Of a DNA stretch of 64,000 nucleotides, positions 1 to 10,058 are shown in pieces. The stretch spans positions 2,108,001 to 2,172,000 of the forward strand of contig NZ_JAUSYS010000001.1 in assembly GCF_030817015.1 (NCBI RefSeq), in the 5' to 3' direction. The position numbers and the translations under genes were made by a program. Under the pieces are notes generated by a model, which was not told the DNA's origin, made no database searches, and saw only the letters and a program-made list of their open reading frames with translations. The stretch comes from Arthrobacter sp. V1I7 (GTDB taxonomy: Bacteria > Actinomycetota > Actinomycetes > Actinomycetales > Micrococcaceae). Each line of letters begins with the position of its first letter. The first letter of the stretch is position 1.

Positions 1-864
1 GTCGCCGACGCCTGCGACCTGTTCGCCCCGGTGGCCGCTGCCACCAAGGGCGTCGACGGCCGCGTCTCGATCGAGGTCGACCCGCGCCTGGCCTGGGACA
101 CCGCCGGCACCATCGCCGAGGCCAAGGAACTCCACGGCCAGGTCAACAAGGAAAACGTCCACATCAAGATCCCCGCCACGCTCGAAGGCCTCGGGGCCAT
201 CACCGCCACCATCGCGGCCGGCATCAGTGTGAACGTGACGCTGATCTTCTCCCTGGAGCGCTACCGCGCCGTCATCAACGCCTTCCAGTCCGGCCTCGAG
301 CAGGCCAAGGACAACGGCCATGACCTCGCCAGGATCCACTCCGTGGCCTCCTTCTTCGTCTCCCGCGTGGACTCGGAGATCGACAAGCGCCTCGACGCGA
401 TCGGCACCGACGAGGCCCGCGCCCTCAAGGGCAAGGCCGGCGTCGCCAACGCCCGCCTCGCCTACCAGGTCTACGAGGAACTCTTCGCCACCGAGCGCTG
501 GGCGCTCCTGGCCGAAGCCGGCGCGCTGCCCCAGCGCCCGCTGTGGGCCTCCACCGGCGTGAAGGACCCGGCCTACCCGGACACCCTCTACGTCACGGAA
601 CTCGTCGCCCCCGGCGTCGTGAACACCATGCCGGAGAAGACCCTGGACGCCACCTTCGACCACGGTGTGGTCACCGGGAACACGATCACCGGCGGCTACG
701 CCGACGCCAACGCCACCCTCAACGCGCTCGACGCGCTGGGCATCTCCTACAACGACGTCGTCGCGGTGCTCGAGTCCGAAGGCCTCGACAAGTTCGTGGC
801 CAGCTGGAAGGAACTGCTGGCCGACGTCGAGGGCGCCCTTGCCGCCGCACGGAAGGACGCCTAG
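1..864 (+). CDS. tal: Transaldolase, C-terminal part (5' end outside window)
   Basis: Transaldolase moves a dihydroxyacetone unit between sedoheptulose-7-phosphate and glyceraldehyde-3-phosphate in the cytosolic pentose-phosphate pathway. The frame is open from base 1, so about 287 codons of a protein usually near 370 residues are present and the N-terminus lies upstream. The segment HIKIPAT at about bases 160-180 carries the Schiff-base lysine of the class I aldolase fold. The '[14 protein letters not shown]' and 'FVASWKELL' tail is typical of the actinobacterial long form. pgi starts 6 bases after the stop, so the genes are co-transcribed. Family assignment is secure; only the start is unseen. 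Confidence 0.95.
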   Translation, partial: VADACDLFAPVAAATKGVDGRVSIEVDPRLAWDTAGTIAEAKELHGQVNKENVHIKIPATLEGLGAITATIAAGISVNVTLIFSLERYRAVINAFQSGLEQAKDNGHDLARIHSVASFFVSRVDSEIDKRLDAIGTDEARALKGKAGVANARLAYQVYEELFATERWALLAEAGALPQRPLWASTGVKDPAYPDTLYVTELVAPGVVNTMPEKTLDATFDHGVVTGNTITGGYADANATLNALDALGISYNDVVAVLESEGLDKFVASWKELLADVEGALAAARKDA

Positions 865-870
865 TCCACG

Positions 871-2505
871 ATGACGACTCTCAGCTACGACGCCACGGGC
901 GCTGCCCGCCAGGCCCACGAACAGCACCTCCCGGCCCTGCTGGCGGACAAGGTTGCCACCCGGATCTTTGCCAAGGACCCCACGCTCTGGGGTCCCGACG
1001 CCGAAGCGGAGGCTTCCGTCCGGCTCGGTTGGGTTGAGGCTGCCACGGTCTCGCAGCCGCTCGTTGCGGACATCCTGACGCTGCGCGACGCCCTCCGTTC
1101 CGAGGGCGTCCACCGGATTGTCCTGTGCGGTATGGGCGGATCCTCGCTGGCCCCCGAGGTGATTGCCGGGACCGCCGGCGTGGAGCTGACCGTGCTGGAC
1201 AGCACCGACCCCGATCAGGTCGCGGCCGCGCTGGCGGACCGGCTGACCGAAACCGCGATCGTGGTGTCCTCGAAGTCCGGCTCCACCCTGGAGACGGACT
1301 CGCAGCGCCGGATCTTCGAACACGCCTTCACCCAAGCCGGCCTTGACGCCAGGAACCGGATCATCATCGTCACGGATCCTGGTTCCCCGCTGGACAAGTC
1401 CGCCCGCGCGGCCGGCTACCGTGCCGTCTTCAACGCCGATCCGAACGTCGGTGGCCGCTACTCTGCCCTCACCGCGTTCGGGCTGGTGCCCTGTGGTCTT
1501 GCCGGCGTCGACATCCAGGCCTTCCTGGACGAGGCCGAGGAAGCCGCCGAGGTTCTCAACGATGACTCCGAGGAGAACATCGGACTCGCCCTCGGTACGG
1601 CGCTGGGCGGCACCCACCCGCTGCGCAACAAGATCGTCATCGCCGAGGACGGCTCGGGCATTGCCGGCTTCGCCGACTGGGCCGAACAGCTCATCGCCGA
1701 ATCAACCGGGAAGCTCGGCACCGGTGTGTTGCCGGTCGTCGCCGGACCGGATTCGCCGGAAGCCACCGCAGGCGCTCCCGACGTGCTCGTGATCCGCCTC
1801 GTCGCCGCGGATGCTGGTATCGAACTCGGTGAGAACGAGGTGGCCATCGCGGGCGGGCTCCCCACCCAGATGATGGCCTGGGAGTTCGCCACCGCGGTGG
1901 CCGGCCGCCTGCTCGGCATCAACCCCTTCGACCAGCCCGATGTCGAGACCGCTAAGGTCGCGGCGCGCGGGCTGCTGGACGCCCAGCCGGAGCCGACCCC
2001 GGCGAACTATACGGACGGCGCCATCGAGGTCCGCGGCGGGGAATGGCTTGGCGGTGCCGGCACGGCAGCCGAAGCCGTCAGCGCACTGCTGGGAGAACTT
2101 GGCCCGGACGGCTACCTGAGCGTCCAGGCCTACTTTGACCGTCTCGCCTACGCGTCCCTGGAAGGTGTCCGGGACCAGCTGGCGGCGCGCAGCGGGCGTC
2201 CGGTCACGTTCGGCTGGGGTCCGCGGTTCCTGCACTCCACCGGGCAGTTCCATAAGGGCGGACCCGCGATCGGCGTGTTCCTGCAGGTGACGGCCGCGGC
2301 TGGAACCGATCTTGCCATCCCGGGCCTCCCCTTCAGCTTCGGCGAACTGATCTCCGCCCAGGCCGCCGGCGACGCGCAGGTACTCAGCGAACACGGCCGT
2401 CCGGTCCTCCGCCTGCACCTGACGGACCGCGTCTCCGGCGTGCGCCAGCTGCAGGAACTGGTCGCGGCCCTGGCCGGCCAGGCAGTATCCTCCACCGAAA
2501 GCTAA
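871..2505 (+). CDS. pgi: Glucose-6-phosphate isomerase
   Basis: This enzyme interconverts glucose-6-phosphate and fructose-6-phosphate and feeds zwf downstream. The 544-residue product has two SIS-type sugar-isomerase halves: MGGSSLAPEV near residue 88 and KSGSTLETDS near residue 135 form the phosphate-binding loops, and LHSTGQFHKGG near residue 454 lies in the C-terminal half. The sequence belongs to the divergent actinobacterial/pentose-operon group rather than the E. coli-like Pgi; a bifunctional transaldolase-like role is not supported because tal is separate. The ATG lies 6 bases after tal and 14 bases precede zwf, consistent with one operon. Confidence 0.93.
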   Translation: MTTLSYDATGAARQAHEQHLPALLADKVATRIFAKDPTLWGPDAEAEASVRLGWVEAATVSQPLVADILTLRDALRSEGVHRIVLCGMGGSSLAPEVIAGTAGVELTVLDSTDPDQVAAALADRLTETAIVVSSKSGSTLETDSQRRIFEHAFTQAGLDARNRIIIVTDPGSPLDKSARAAGYRAVFNADPNVGGRYSALTAFGLVPCGLAGVDIQAFLDEAEEAAEVLNDDSEENIGLALGTALGGTHPLRNKIVIAEDGSGIAGFADWAEQLIAESTGKLGTGVLPVVAGPDSPEATAGAPDVLVIRLVAADAGIELGENEVAIAGGLPTQMMAWEFATAVAGRLLGINPFDQPDVETAKVAARGLLDAQPEPTPANYTDGAIEVRGGEWLGGAGTAAEAVSALLGELGPDGYLSVQAYFDRLAYASLEGVRDQLAARSGRPVTFGWGPRFLHSTGQFHKGGPAIGVFLQVTAAAGTDLAIPGLPFSFGELISAQAAGDAQVLSEHGRPVLRLHLTDRVSGVRQLQELVAALAGQAVSSTES

Positions 2506-2519
2506 GGCACTTACGAACA

Positions 2520-4082
2520 ATGCCAGAAACCTACAACGGCGGTAGGAATTCCCCGGGCCGGGTGCAGAACCCGCTCAGGGATCCCCGTGACCGCCGCCTG
2601 AACCGCATCGCCGGGCCGTCGTCGCTGGTCCTCTTCGGAGTGACCGGGGACCTCGCCCGCAAGAAACTCATGCCGGCCGTCTATGACCTCGCCAACCGCG
2701 GACTGCTGCCGCCGAGCTTTGCCCTGGTGGGCTTTGCCCGACGGGAGTGGGACGATGACGACTTTGCCGCGCAGGTGAAGCAGTCCGTCATCGCGTATTC
2801 CCGCACGCCTTTCGACGAAAGGGTCTGGGAACAGCTGTCCGAGGGCATCCGGTTTGTGCAGGGCGAGTTCGACGACGACGACGCCTTTGAGCGGCTCGGC
2901 AAGACGCTCTACGAGCTGGACGAGCATCGCGGAACGCGGGGCAACCATGCGTTCTACCTGTCCATCCCGCCGAACGCGTTCGAGCTGGTCTGCCGTCAGC
3001 TCTCGAAGCACGGACTGGCCCAGGCGGAGGGTGACAAGTGGCGCCGGGTGGTCATCGAAAAGCCGTTCGGGCACGACCTCGAGTCGGCCCGGCAGCTCAA
3101 CGACATCGTCGAGTCGGTGTTCCCGCCGGACGCGGTCTTCCGGATCGACCATTACCTCGGCAAGGAGACGGTGCAGAACATCCTGGCGCTGCGCTTCGCC
3201 AACCAGCTCTTTGAGCCGTTGTGGAACGCCAACTATGTGGACCACGTCCAGATCACCATGGCCGAGGACATCGGCACCGGCGGCCGGGCCGGCTACTACG
3301 ACGGCGTGGGCGCAGCCCGCGACGTCATTCAGAACCACCTGCTGCAGCTGCTGGCGCTGACGGCCATGGAGGAACCGATCTCCTTTAACGCGGATGATCT
3401 CCGCGCCGAAAAGGAAAAGGTCCTCGCCGCCGTCCGGCTGCCCCGGGATCTGTCCAGCCATTCCGCCCGCGGCCAGTTCACCGGCGGCTGGCAGGGTGGT
3501 GAGCAGGTGGTCGGGTATCTGGAGGAAGAGGGCATTCCGGCCGACTCCAAAACGGAGACGTTCGCGGCGATCCGGGTGGACATCAATACCCGCCGCTGGA
3601 GCGGTGTGCCGTTCTATCTCCGGGCAGGCAAGCGGCTGGGCCGCCGGGTGACGGAGATCGCCGTGGTGCTCAAGCGCGCCCCGAACCTGCTCTTCACGGA
3701 CCACGGTGAGGACGACTTCGGCCAGAACGCCGTGGTGATCCGGGTGCAGCCCGACGAGGGCGCCACGATCCGTTTCGGTTCCAAGGTCCCGGGCACGCAG
3801 ATGGAAGTCCGCGACGTCACGATGGACTTCGGTTACGGCCATTCCTTCACCGAGTCCAGCCCGGAAGCCTATGAACGGCTCATCCTCGATGTGCTCCTGG
3901 GCGAGCCGCCGCTCTTCCCCCGGCACGAGGAAGTCGAGCTGTCCTGGAAGATCCTGGACCCCTTCGAGGAGTACTGGGCCGGCCTGGACGAACGGCCGGA
4001 GCCCTACGCCCCCGGCAGCTGGGGACCTCCTTCGGCGGACGAGCTGCTTGCCCGTGACGGACGAACCTGGAGAAGGCCATGA
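2520..4082 (+). CDS. zwf: Glucose-6-phosphate 1-dehydrogenase
   Basis: It catalyses the NADP-dependent first step of the oxidative pentose-phosphate pathway. The 520-residue protein has the nucleotide-binding [10 protein letters not shown] loop at about residues 40-49 and the catalytic RIDHYLGKE signature near residue 208, followed by the substrate-binding C-terminal domain. The N-terminal 25 or so residues before the Rossmann domain are slightly longer than in E. coli but normal for actinobacteria. Its TGA overlaps the opcA start as ATGA, so translation is probably coupled to that of its assembly factor. Confidence 0.96.
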   Translation: MPETYNGGRNSPGRVQNPLRDPRDRRLNRIAGPSSLVLFGVTGDLARKKLMPAVYDLANRGLLPPSFALVGFARREWDDDDFAAQVKQSVIAYSRTPFDERVWEQLSEGIRFVQGEFDDDDAFERLGKTLYELDEHRGTRGNHAFYLSIPPNAFELVCRQLSKHGLAQAEGDKWRRVVIEKPFGHDLESARQLNDIVESVFPPDAVFRIDHYLGKETVQNILALRFANQLFEPLWNANYVDHVQITMAEDIGTGGRAGYYDGVGAARDVIQNHLLQLLALTAMEEPISFNADDLRAEKEKVLAAVRLPRDLSSHSARGQFTGGWQGGEQVVGYLEEEGIPADSKTETFAAIRVDINTRRWSGVPFYLRAGKRLGRRVTEIAVVLKRAPNLLFTDHGEDDFGQNAVVIRVQPDEGATIRFGSKVPGTQMEVRDVTMDFGYGHSFTESSPEAYERLILDVLLGEPPLFPRHEEVELSWKILDPFEEYWAGLDERPEPYAPGSWGPPSADELLARDGRTWRRP

Positions 4083-5020
4083 TCGTAGATCTTCCCGATA
4101 CAACAACCTCCAAGATCTCCAAGAAGATCATGGCGCTGCGTGAGCAGGGCGGCGTGATTGCCCTGGGCCGGGTCCTGACCCTCGTGGTCGTCACCAAGTC
4201 CGGACTGGAGGAGGAGGCGATTGAGGCCGCCAACGAGGCCAGCCGGGAGCACCCCTGCCGGATCATCGTCCTCGCCGACGCCGGTTCCTCGGCCCCGACC
4301 CGCCTGGATGCCCAGATCCGGGTCGGCGGCGACGCCGGCGCCTCCGAGGTGATCCTGCTCCGCGGCTACGGTGAACTCGCGGAGGAAAGCGAGTCGCTCG
4401 TGGCCGCGCTCCTGCTGCCGGACGCGCCGATCGTGGCGTGGTGGCCGCACGGAGCACCGAAGAACGCCTGCGAGACATCGATCGGCCGGATCGCGCACCG
4501 TCGGATCACCGATTCCGCCAACGAGCCGGAACCGCAGGCTGCCCTGGACAACATCCGGCGTACCTACAAGGCCGGTGACACGGACCTTGCCTGGACCCGG
4601 TTGACGAACTGGCGGATCCAGCTGGCTGCGGCCCTGGACCAGGTGGACGACTCACCGGTGACGGCCGTCGCCGTCGAAGGCGCCTCGGACTCCCCCAGCA
4701 CGGTTCTGCTCGCGGCCTGGCTCACGCTGGCCCTGGACGTTCCGGTCACGATCGTGGCGGATCCGGCCGGCACGGGCATCCGGCGGGTGCGCCTGAGCCG
4801 CGCCGGCGGTGACATCCAGTTGTTCCGCCCGGCCCTGACGGTGGCCGAGCTGACGCAACCCGGACAGCCCGCGCAGCGCATTTCGCTGCCGCGCCGGAAC
4901 CTCAAGGACTGCCTGGCCGAAGAACTGCGCCGGCTGGATCCGGACGAAGTGTTCGGTGAAGTGATTACTATGGGACTTCCACGCACGAACCTAAGGAGTG
5001 TCCGTCCCAGTGAGCGATGA
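4079..5020 (+). CDS. opcA: Glucose-6-phosphate dehydrogenase assembly protein OpcA
   Basis: OpcA-family proteins promote assembly or activation of glucose-6-phosphate dehydrogenase and are found almost always next to zwf in cyanobacteria and actinobacteria. The product is 313 residues, cytosolic, with no signal peptide. Features matching the family are the segment DAPIVAWWPHGAP near residue 120 and a conserved C-terminal 'LAEELRRLDPDEVFGEVI'. Translation starts inside the zwf stop (ATGA overlap), and the 3' end overlaps pgl by 11 bases. Identification rests on both sequence and position. Confidence 0.93.
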   Translation: MIVDLPDTTTSKISKKIMALREQGGVIALGRVLTLVVVTKSGLEEEAIEAANEASREHPCRIIVLADAGSSAPTRLDAQIRVGGDAGASEVILLRGYGELAEESESLVAALLLPDAPIVAWWPHGAPKNACETSIGRIAHRRITDSANEPEPQAALDNIRRTYKAGDTDLAWTRLTNWRIQLAAALDQVDDSPVTAVAVEGASDSPSTVLLAAWLTLALDVPVTIVADPAGTGIRRVRLSRAGGDIQLFRPALTVAELTQPGQPAQRISLPRRNLKDCLAEELRRLDPDEVFGEVITMGLPRTNLRSVRPSER

Positions 5021-5828
5021 TCCCAGAGTAAGCATCCATCCCGACTCGACCGTTCTGATGGCTGCGATCGCGGCCCGCCTGATAACCAAGCTCGTGGATA
5101 TCCAGGACAAGCACGGCGAGGCGACTGTGGTACTTACCGGCGGCACGATGGGAATCGGTTCGCTCAAGGCTGTGGCAGAGTCACCGGCGGCCCCCGCCGT
5201 CGACTGGTCAAAGGTCAATTTCTGGTGGGGCGACGAACGCTTTGTCGCCGCCGACGACGCCGACCGCAACGCGCGGCAGGCGCAGGAGGCGTTGCTCGCT
5301 CACATCCCGGTGGATCCCGCCAGGGTGCACGTACCGGGAGCGGCAGGGGAATTCGGCACTCCGGAAGAGGCCGCTGAAGACTACGCCCGCCGGCTCGGCG
5401 AAGCCGCAGCGGCCGAACACGCCGCCGACATGTCCGACGACCGGCTGGAAAACCCCGGCACGCTCCCCCGCTTCGACATCGTCCTGCTGGGTGTGGGACC
5501 GGATGCGCATGTGGCGTCCCTGTTTCCCGAGCAGGCGGGCATCCGCGAGAAGGAGCTCACGGTAGTGGGCGTCCGCAATTCGCCCAAGCCGCCGCCGGGC
5601 CGGGTCTCCTTGACCCTGCCGGCAATCAATACGGCCATGGAAGTGTGGATGGTCGTAGCGGGCGAGGACAAGGCCGGCGCCGTGGGGCTGGCACTCGCCG
5701 GTGCGAATCCGGTGCAGGTTCCGGCGGCCGGTCCCCGTGGCCGGAAGGAAACCCTGTGGCTGATCGACGAAAACGCGGCCGCACGCGTCCCGGCGCAGCT
5801 AGTCAGGAAGGGTGCGTCCGGCTCGTAG
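5010..5828 (+). CDS. pgl: 6-phosphogluconolactonase
   Basis: It hydrolyses 6-phosphogluconolactone, the product of Zwf. The DevB/Pgl-type protein carries WWGDERFV and GVGPDAHVASLFP, the hallmark substrate-site motifs. A longer reading from GTG at 4998 is possible, but AAGGAG at 4993-4998 sits correctly upstream of the GTG at 5010, so that start is preferred (272 residues). The start overlaps the opcA end. The last 30 bases overlap the 3' end of rbpA on the other strand, and a hairpin directly follows the stop. Confidence 0.93.
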   Translation: MSDDPRVSIHPDSTVLMAAIAARLITKLVDIQDKHGEATVVLTGGTMGIGSLKAVAESPAAPAVDWSKVNFWWGDERFVAADDADRNARQAQEALLAHIPVDPARVHVPGAAGEFGTPEEAAEDYARRLGEAAAAEHAADMSDDRLENPGTLPRFDIVLLGVGPDAHVASLFPEQAGIREKELTVVGVRNSPKPPPGRVSLTLPAINTAMEVWMVVAGEDKAGAVGLALAGANPVQVPAAGPRGRKETLWLIDENAAARVPAQLVRKGASGS

Positions 5829-6176
5829 TCGCTCCAGCGCTCCAGCCAGCACGTCTTCGGCGTCCTGGCTGGAGCGCCGTTCTTTAACGTATTCCAGGTG
5901 GCTCTTATAGCCTTCCACCGGGGATTCCTCAAGGCCGAACTGGGCCTCGTCGCGCGTGGCGGTGCAGCCGCAGCGGCGGCAGTCCCAGACTCCGGGAAGC
6001 TGTTCCTCGGGCATCTGGGCGAACACGAGGGCAGTCTCGTGGCCCTTGGCGCACCGGTAGGAGACACGGAGGCGGGGCTGGCCTACGCCAGCCCCGCCCA
6101 GTGGCTCGTGGCGGGGCGGGGCCCCTTCGGTCGCACCAACGCGGATGCCCCTGAATCCGGAAGCAGAATGCAGCAT
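5799..6176 (-). CDS. rbpA: RNA polymerase-binding protein RbpA
   Basis: RbpA is an actinobacterial transcription activator that binds RNA polymerase and group 1/2 sigma factors and stabilises the open promoter complex. The 125-residue product begins MLHSASGFRGIRVGA. Its core domain carries Cys and His in YRCAKGHET and two Cys in WDCRRC, the set that binds zinc in the Streptomyces type of RbpA. The C-terminal YKSHLEYVKERRS stretch matches the basic linker and sigma-interacting helix. The start was chosen at ATG 6176 because GGAG lies 6 bases upstream and the family N-terminus fits; the longer frame to 6272 adds no homologous sequence. It converges on and overlaps pgl. Confidence 0.9.
   Translation of the reverse strand: MLHSASGFRGIRVGATEGAPPRHEPLGGAGVGQPRLRVSYRCAKGHETALVFAQMPEEQLPGVWDCRRCGCTATRDEAQFGLEESPVEGYKSHLEYVKERRSSQDAEDVLAGALERLRAGRTLPD
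5837..5877. terminator. Hairpin terminator candidate after pgl, inside the rbpA 3' coding region
   Basis: Perfect 13-bp inverted repeat GCGCTCCAGCCAG (5837-5849) and its complement (5865-5877), loop 15 nt, starting 9 bases after the pgl stop. There is no T-run, as is common for actinobacterial terminators. The bases also encode the last residues of RbpA on the minus strand, so the hairpin is under double constraint. Confidence 0.6.
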
Positions 6177-6249
6177 CGGGAACTCCTGGCTACTGGACTG
6201 TTGCAATGTGCATGCAACCAGCGACAGTGTAGTTCGGAGTTCCCGATGC
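6173..6249 (-). promoter_or_regulatory. rbpA promoter and start region bracketed by a 14-bp inverted repeat
   Basis: A perfect 14-bp inverted repeat has arms at 6173-6186 and 6236-6249. The inner arm contains the GGAG ribosome-binding site and the rbpA ATG; the outer arm lies just upstream of a -10-like TACACT (minus strand, 6231-6226). A second imperfect dyad, TTGCA...TGCAA, is at 6201-6217. A transcript from TACACT would not include the outer arm, whereas one starting further upstream could mask the ribosome-binding site. GGGAAC in the outer arm resembles the SigR -35 element, but a matching GTT is 20 bases away instead of about 18. Confidence 0.5.
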
Positions 6250-6295
6250 CGGGAGGGCCATAAGGGCCGCATATGGAATTTTTGGAGAAGAATTC

Positions 6296-6553
6296 CTAGG
6301 AATCGGCTCCGGTGCTGAAACGCATCAGCAGGCCGAGGGCGATGATCACCACACCCCAGGTGATACCCAGAATGACCGTGAAGCGGTTGAGGTTCCGTTC
6401 GGCCACACCGGACGAGCTGAGTCCGGAGCTCATGCCGCCGCCGAACATGTCGGACAGGCCGCCGCCACGCCCCTTATGGAGCAGGATGAGCAAAGTCAGC
6501 AGGAGGCTGGTAATGCCCAGGAGGACCTGCAGAATGACATGAAGAACGTCCAC
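6296..6553 (-). CDS. secG: Preprotein translocase subunit SecG
   Basis: SecG is the small accessory subunit of the SecYEG channel in the cytoplasmic membrane. The 85-residue protein has two hydrophobic segments (about residues 4-24 and 59-79) separated by the conserved cytosolic loop containing KGRGGGLSDMFGG. It is the last gene of gap-pgk-tpiA-secG, 49 bases after tpiA, an order common in Gram-positive bacteria. The start is a GTG. Confidence 0.93.
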   Translation of the reverse strand: MDVLHVILQVLLGITSLLLTLLILLHKGRGGGLSDMFGGGMSSGLSSSGVAERNLNRFTVILGITWGVVIIALGLLMRFSTGADS

Positions 6554-6602
6554 GACGGCCTTTCAGAAGGATTGGATTGCGGGGGTCAAAGCTGTGTCCG
6601 GA

Positions 6603-7418
6603 CTAATCCGTCAGCAAATGACTCTCGAACCTGACAATATTAGCAAACTCGGCAGCATCAAGGCTGGCACCGCCGACCAGCAATCCATCCACGTCGCGTT
6701 CCTTGAGGATTGACGCCGCGTTGTTGGCCTTGACCGAACCGCCGTACAGCAGCCGGGTCTTCGCGGCAACGTCCGCGCCGAAGAGGGTGGCCAGTTCGGC
6801 GCGGATGGCGGCGCACATCTCCTGCGCATCCTCGGGCCCGGCGACCTCGCCGGTGCCGATCGCCCAGACCGGTTCGTAAGCGACAACCAGGTCGGCGGCC
6901 TGCTCGGGCGGAAGGCCTTCGACGTCGGTGCGGAGCTGGGCCAGGGTGTGCTCCACGTGGGTGCCGGCCTGCCGGACCTCCAGGCCTTCGCCGACGCAGA
7001 GCACCGGTGTCAGGCCATGGCGGAAGGCGGCCTTCGTCTTGGCGTTGAGCACCTCATCGGACTCGTTGTGGATGGTGCGGCGTTCGCTGTGGCCCACCAG
7101 GACATAGCGGCAGCCGAGCTTGGCGAGGAACTGGGCGGAAACGTCGCCGGTGTAGGCACCGGAGTCGAACTGCGAGAGGTCCTGGCCGCCGTAGGCAACG
7201 TCCAGCTCATCGCCCTGGACGAGGGTCTGGACGCCGCGGAGATCCGTGAACGGCGGGAACACCGCAACCTCCACCCGGCTGTAGTCGTGCTTGGCGTCGG
7301 ACAAGGTCCAGGCCAGCTTCTGCAGGAGGGTGATGCCCTGGACGTGGTCCATGTTCATCTTCCAGTTGCCTGCGATGAAGGGCTTGCGGTCGAACTTGCC
7401 GTTGGTGGACGTGGTCAC
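6603..7418 (-). CDS. tpiA: Triosephosphate isomerase
   Basis: It interconverts dihydroxyacetone phosphate and glyceraldehyde-3-phosphate. The 271-residue TIM barrel shows all the active-site signatures: AGNWKMN near the N-terminus, GHSERR with catalytic His near residue 110, and [12 protein letters not shown] with catalytic Glu near residue 182, then LYGGSV for phosphate binding. The start is GTG with a GGAG-type ribosome-binding site about 8 bases upstream. It follows pgk after a 127-base gap that contains a strong hairpin. Confidence 0.97.
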   Translation of the reverse strand: MTTSTNGKFDRKPFIAGNWKMNMDHVQGITLLQKLAWTLSDAKHDYSRVEVAVFPPFTDLRGVQTLVQGDELDVAYGGQDLSQFDSGAYTGDVSAQFLAKLGCRYVLVGHSERRTIHNESDEVLNAKTKAAFRHGLTPVLCVGEGLEVRQAGTHVEHTLAQLRTDVEGLPPEQAADLVVAYEPVWAIGTGEVAGPEDAQEMCAAIRAELATLFGADVAAKTRLLYGGSVKANNAASILKERDVDGLLVGGASLDAAEFANIVRFESHLLTD

Positions 7419-7461
7419 ATGGTCTCCAAAAGGTGCGGATTAAATTAGTCAGTCAGGGAAA

Positions 7462-7524
7462 CAGCCGGCGGCGCGCCCGTGGAGTTGCGCTCCGCGAAGT
7501 GCGGGACGGGCGCGCTGCCGGCTG
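7462..7524. terminator. Intercistronic hairpin between pgk and tpiA
   Basis: Arms of 19 bp (7462-7480 and 7506-7524) pair with a single G-T type mismatch. The 25-nt loop can itself form GGAG-loop-CTCC. The hairpin lies between pgk and tpiA in one transcriptional direction, so it may act as partial terminator or as an mRNA-stability element setting pgk versus tpiA levels. There is only a TTT tract after the stem on the minus strand. Confidence 0.55.
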
Positions 7525-7545
7525 GAGTGCTTAGCGGTCCAGTAC

Positions 7546-8772
7546 TTAGCGGTCCAGGACGCTCAGGCCCGGGAGTTCCTTGCCTTCAAGGTATTCGAGG
7601 CTGGCGCCCCCGCCGGTGGAAATGTGCCCGAACTGGTCATCGGCGAAGCCGAGGGTCCGCACCGCCGCGGCGGAGTCGCCACCGCCGACGACCGTGAACC
7701 CATTCGTTTCCGTCAGGGCCTGGGCGATGGCCCGGGTGCCCGCGGCAAACGCCGGGAACTCGAAAACGCCCATCGGACCGTTCCAGAACACCGTCCTGGC
7801 GCCCTTGATCCGTTCCGCGAACGCGGCCGCCGATTCCGGGCCGATGTCCAGGCCGATGCCCTGGCTGCCGAAGCTGCTGTCCTCGATCGCTTCGGCACGG
7901 ACTGTCTCGTGCTCCGCGTCGGCGGCGAATTTGCTGGCCACGACAACGTCGGTCGGGACAACGAATTCGGTTCCGGCATCCGCGGCGCGCTTGAGGTAAT
8001 CCTGCACCACCGGGATCTGGTCCTCTTCGAGCAGGCTGCCTGCCACCTTGTGGCCCGCGGCGGCGAGGAAGGTGAACAGCATGCCGCCGCCCACCAGGAT
8101 GGTGTCAGCCTTGCCGATCAGGTTGTCGATCACGGCGAGCTTGTCCGAGACCTTGGAGCCGCCCAGGACGACGACATAGGGGCGCTGGGTTTCCGTGGTG
8201 AGCTTGCGCAGCACCTCGACCTCCGTGCGGACCAGGTCGCCCTGGTAGGACGGCAGCCGGGTGGCGACGTCGTACACACTGGCATGCTTCCGGTGCACCG
8301 CGCCGAAGGCATCGTCCACGAAGGCGCCGTTGGATCCCGTCAGGGCCACCAGTTCCTCCGCGAACGCACCGCGCCCGGCGTCGTCCTTGGATGTTTCGCG
8401 GGGGTCAAAGCGCACATTCTCGAGCACGAGGGCTTCGCCGTCCTGCAGCGCAGCAGCGAGTTCCTTCGCCGATTCGCCGACGGTGTCCTTCGCAAGAGAG
8501 ACCTTGAACGAAGCAAGCCCGGCCAGCCGCGACACGGCGGGCTCGAGCGAGTACTTCTCTTCCGGGGCGCCCGTGGGGCGGCCGAGGTGTGCTGTGACCA
8601 GTACGCGGGCACCGGCGTCCGTGAGCTTCGCCAGCACTGGCAGGGAGGCCTTGATGCGGCCATCGTCAGTCACTGTAGAGCCGTCGAGCGGCACGTTCAG
8701 GTCACTTCTGACCAGAACGTACCGCCCGCGGACACCATCAGCGATCAGTTCGTTGAGGGTGTGGAATGTCAT
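7546..8772 (-). CDS. pgk: Phosphoglycerate kinase
   Basis: It transfers the acyl phosphate of 1,3-bisphosphoglycerate to ADP. The 408-residue protein starts [13 protein letters not shown] and has the substrate site [10 protein letters not shown] near residue 22, [10 protein letters not shown] in the hinge region, and the nucleotide-binding GGGDSAAAV near the C-terminus. The ATG at 8772 was chosen because the upstream extension to 8865 lies inside gap and lacks homology. It is 10 bases downstream of gap. The last bases, ending in the stop, are followed by a 15-base tandem duplication. Confidence 0.97.
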   Translation of the reverse strand: MTFHTLNELIADGVRGRYVLVRSDLNVPLDGSTVTDDGRIKASLPVLAKLTDAGARVLVTAHLGRPTGAPEEKYSLEPAVSRLAGLASFKVSLAKDTVGESAKELAAALQDGEALVLENVRFDPRETSKDDAGRGAFAEELVALTGSNGAFVDDAFGAVHRKHASVYDVATRLPSYQGDLVRTEVEVLRKLTTETQRPYVVVLGGSKVSDKLAVIDNLIGKADTILVGGGMLFTFLAAAGHKVAGSLLEEDQIPVVQDYLKRAADAGTEFVVPTDVVVASKFAADAEHETVRAEAIEDSSFGSQGIGLDIGPESAAAFAERIKGARTVFWNGPMGVFEFPAFAAGTRAIAQALTETNGFTVVGGGDSAAAVRTLGFADDQFGHISTGGGASLEYLEGKELPGLSVLDR

Positions 8773-8782
8773 GTGTCTTACC

Positions 8783-9886
<1,104 letters not shown>

Positions 9887-9960
9887 TTACCAGATCGGAG
9901 GGCGACCAGCCACATTGCTGAAGGCTAACCGCCTTCCGTGACCTATCTTACGTTTAACTG

Positions 9961-9990
9961 AGCCTGCCCCCGCAAGTGCGGGGGCAGGCT
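9961..9990 (-). terminator. Terminator downstream of sodA
   Basis: Perfect 13-bp stem AGCCTGCCCCCGC (9961-9973) with a 4-nt loop AAGT and complementary arm 9978-9990. It lies about 70 bases after the sodA stop in the direction of transcription. A long T-run is absent. It separates sodA from the gap operon, both on the minus strand. Confidence 0.8.
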
Positions 9991-10058
9991 GTCCACGATT
10001 CGGGCTCGACGGCGCGAATTGTGAGCTTTGTTACAAGTCGCTACGGGCTACCTCACAG

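Noticed and set aside
2511..4106. 531-codon open frame opposite zwf
   Set aside because: Antisense shadow of an unambiguous zwf gene.
6219..6249. SigR-type (GGGAAT-N18-GTT) promoter at rbpA
   Set aside because: GGGAAC is present but the nearest GTT is 20 bases away, so the match is too weak to claim as a feature.
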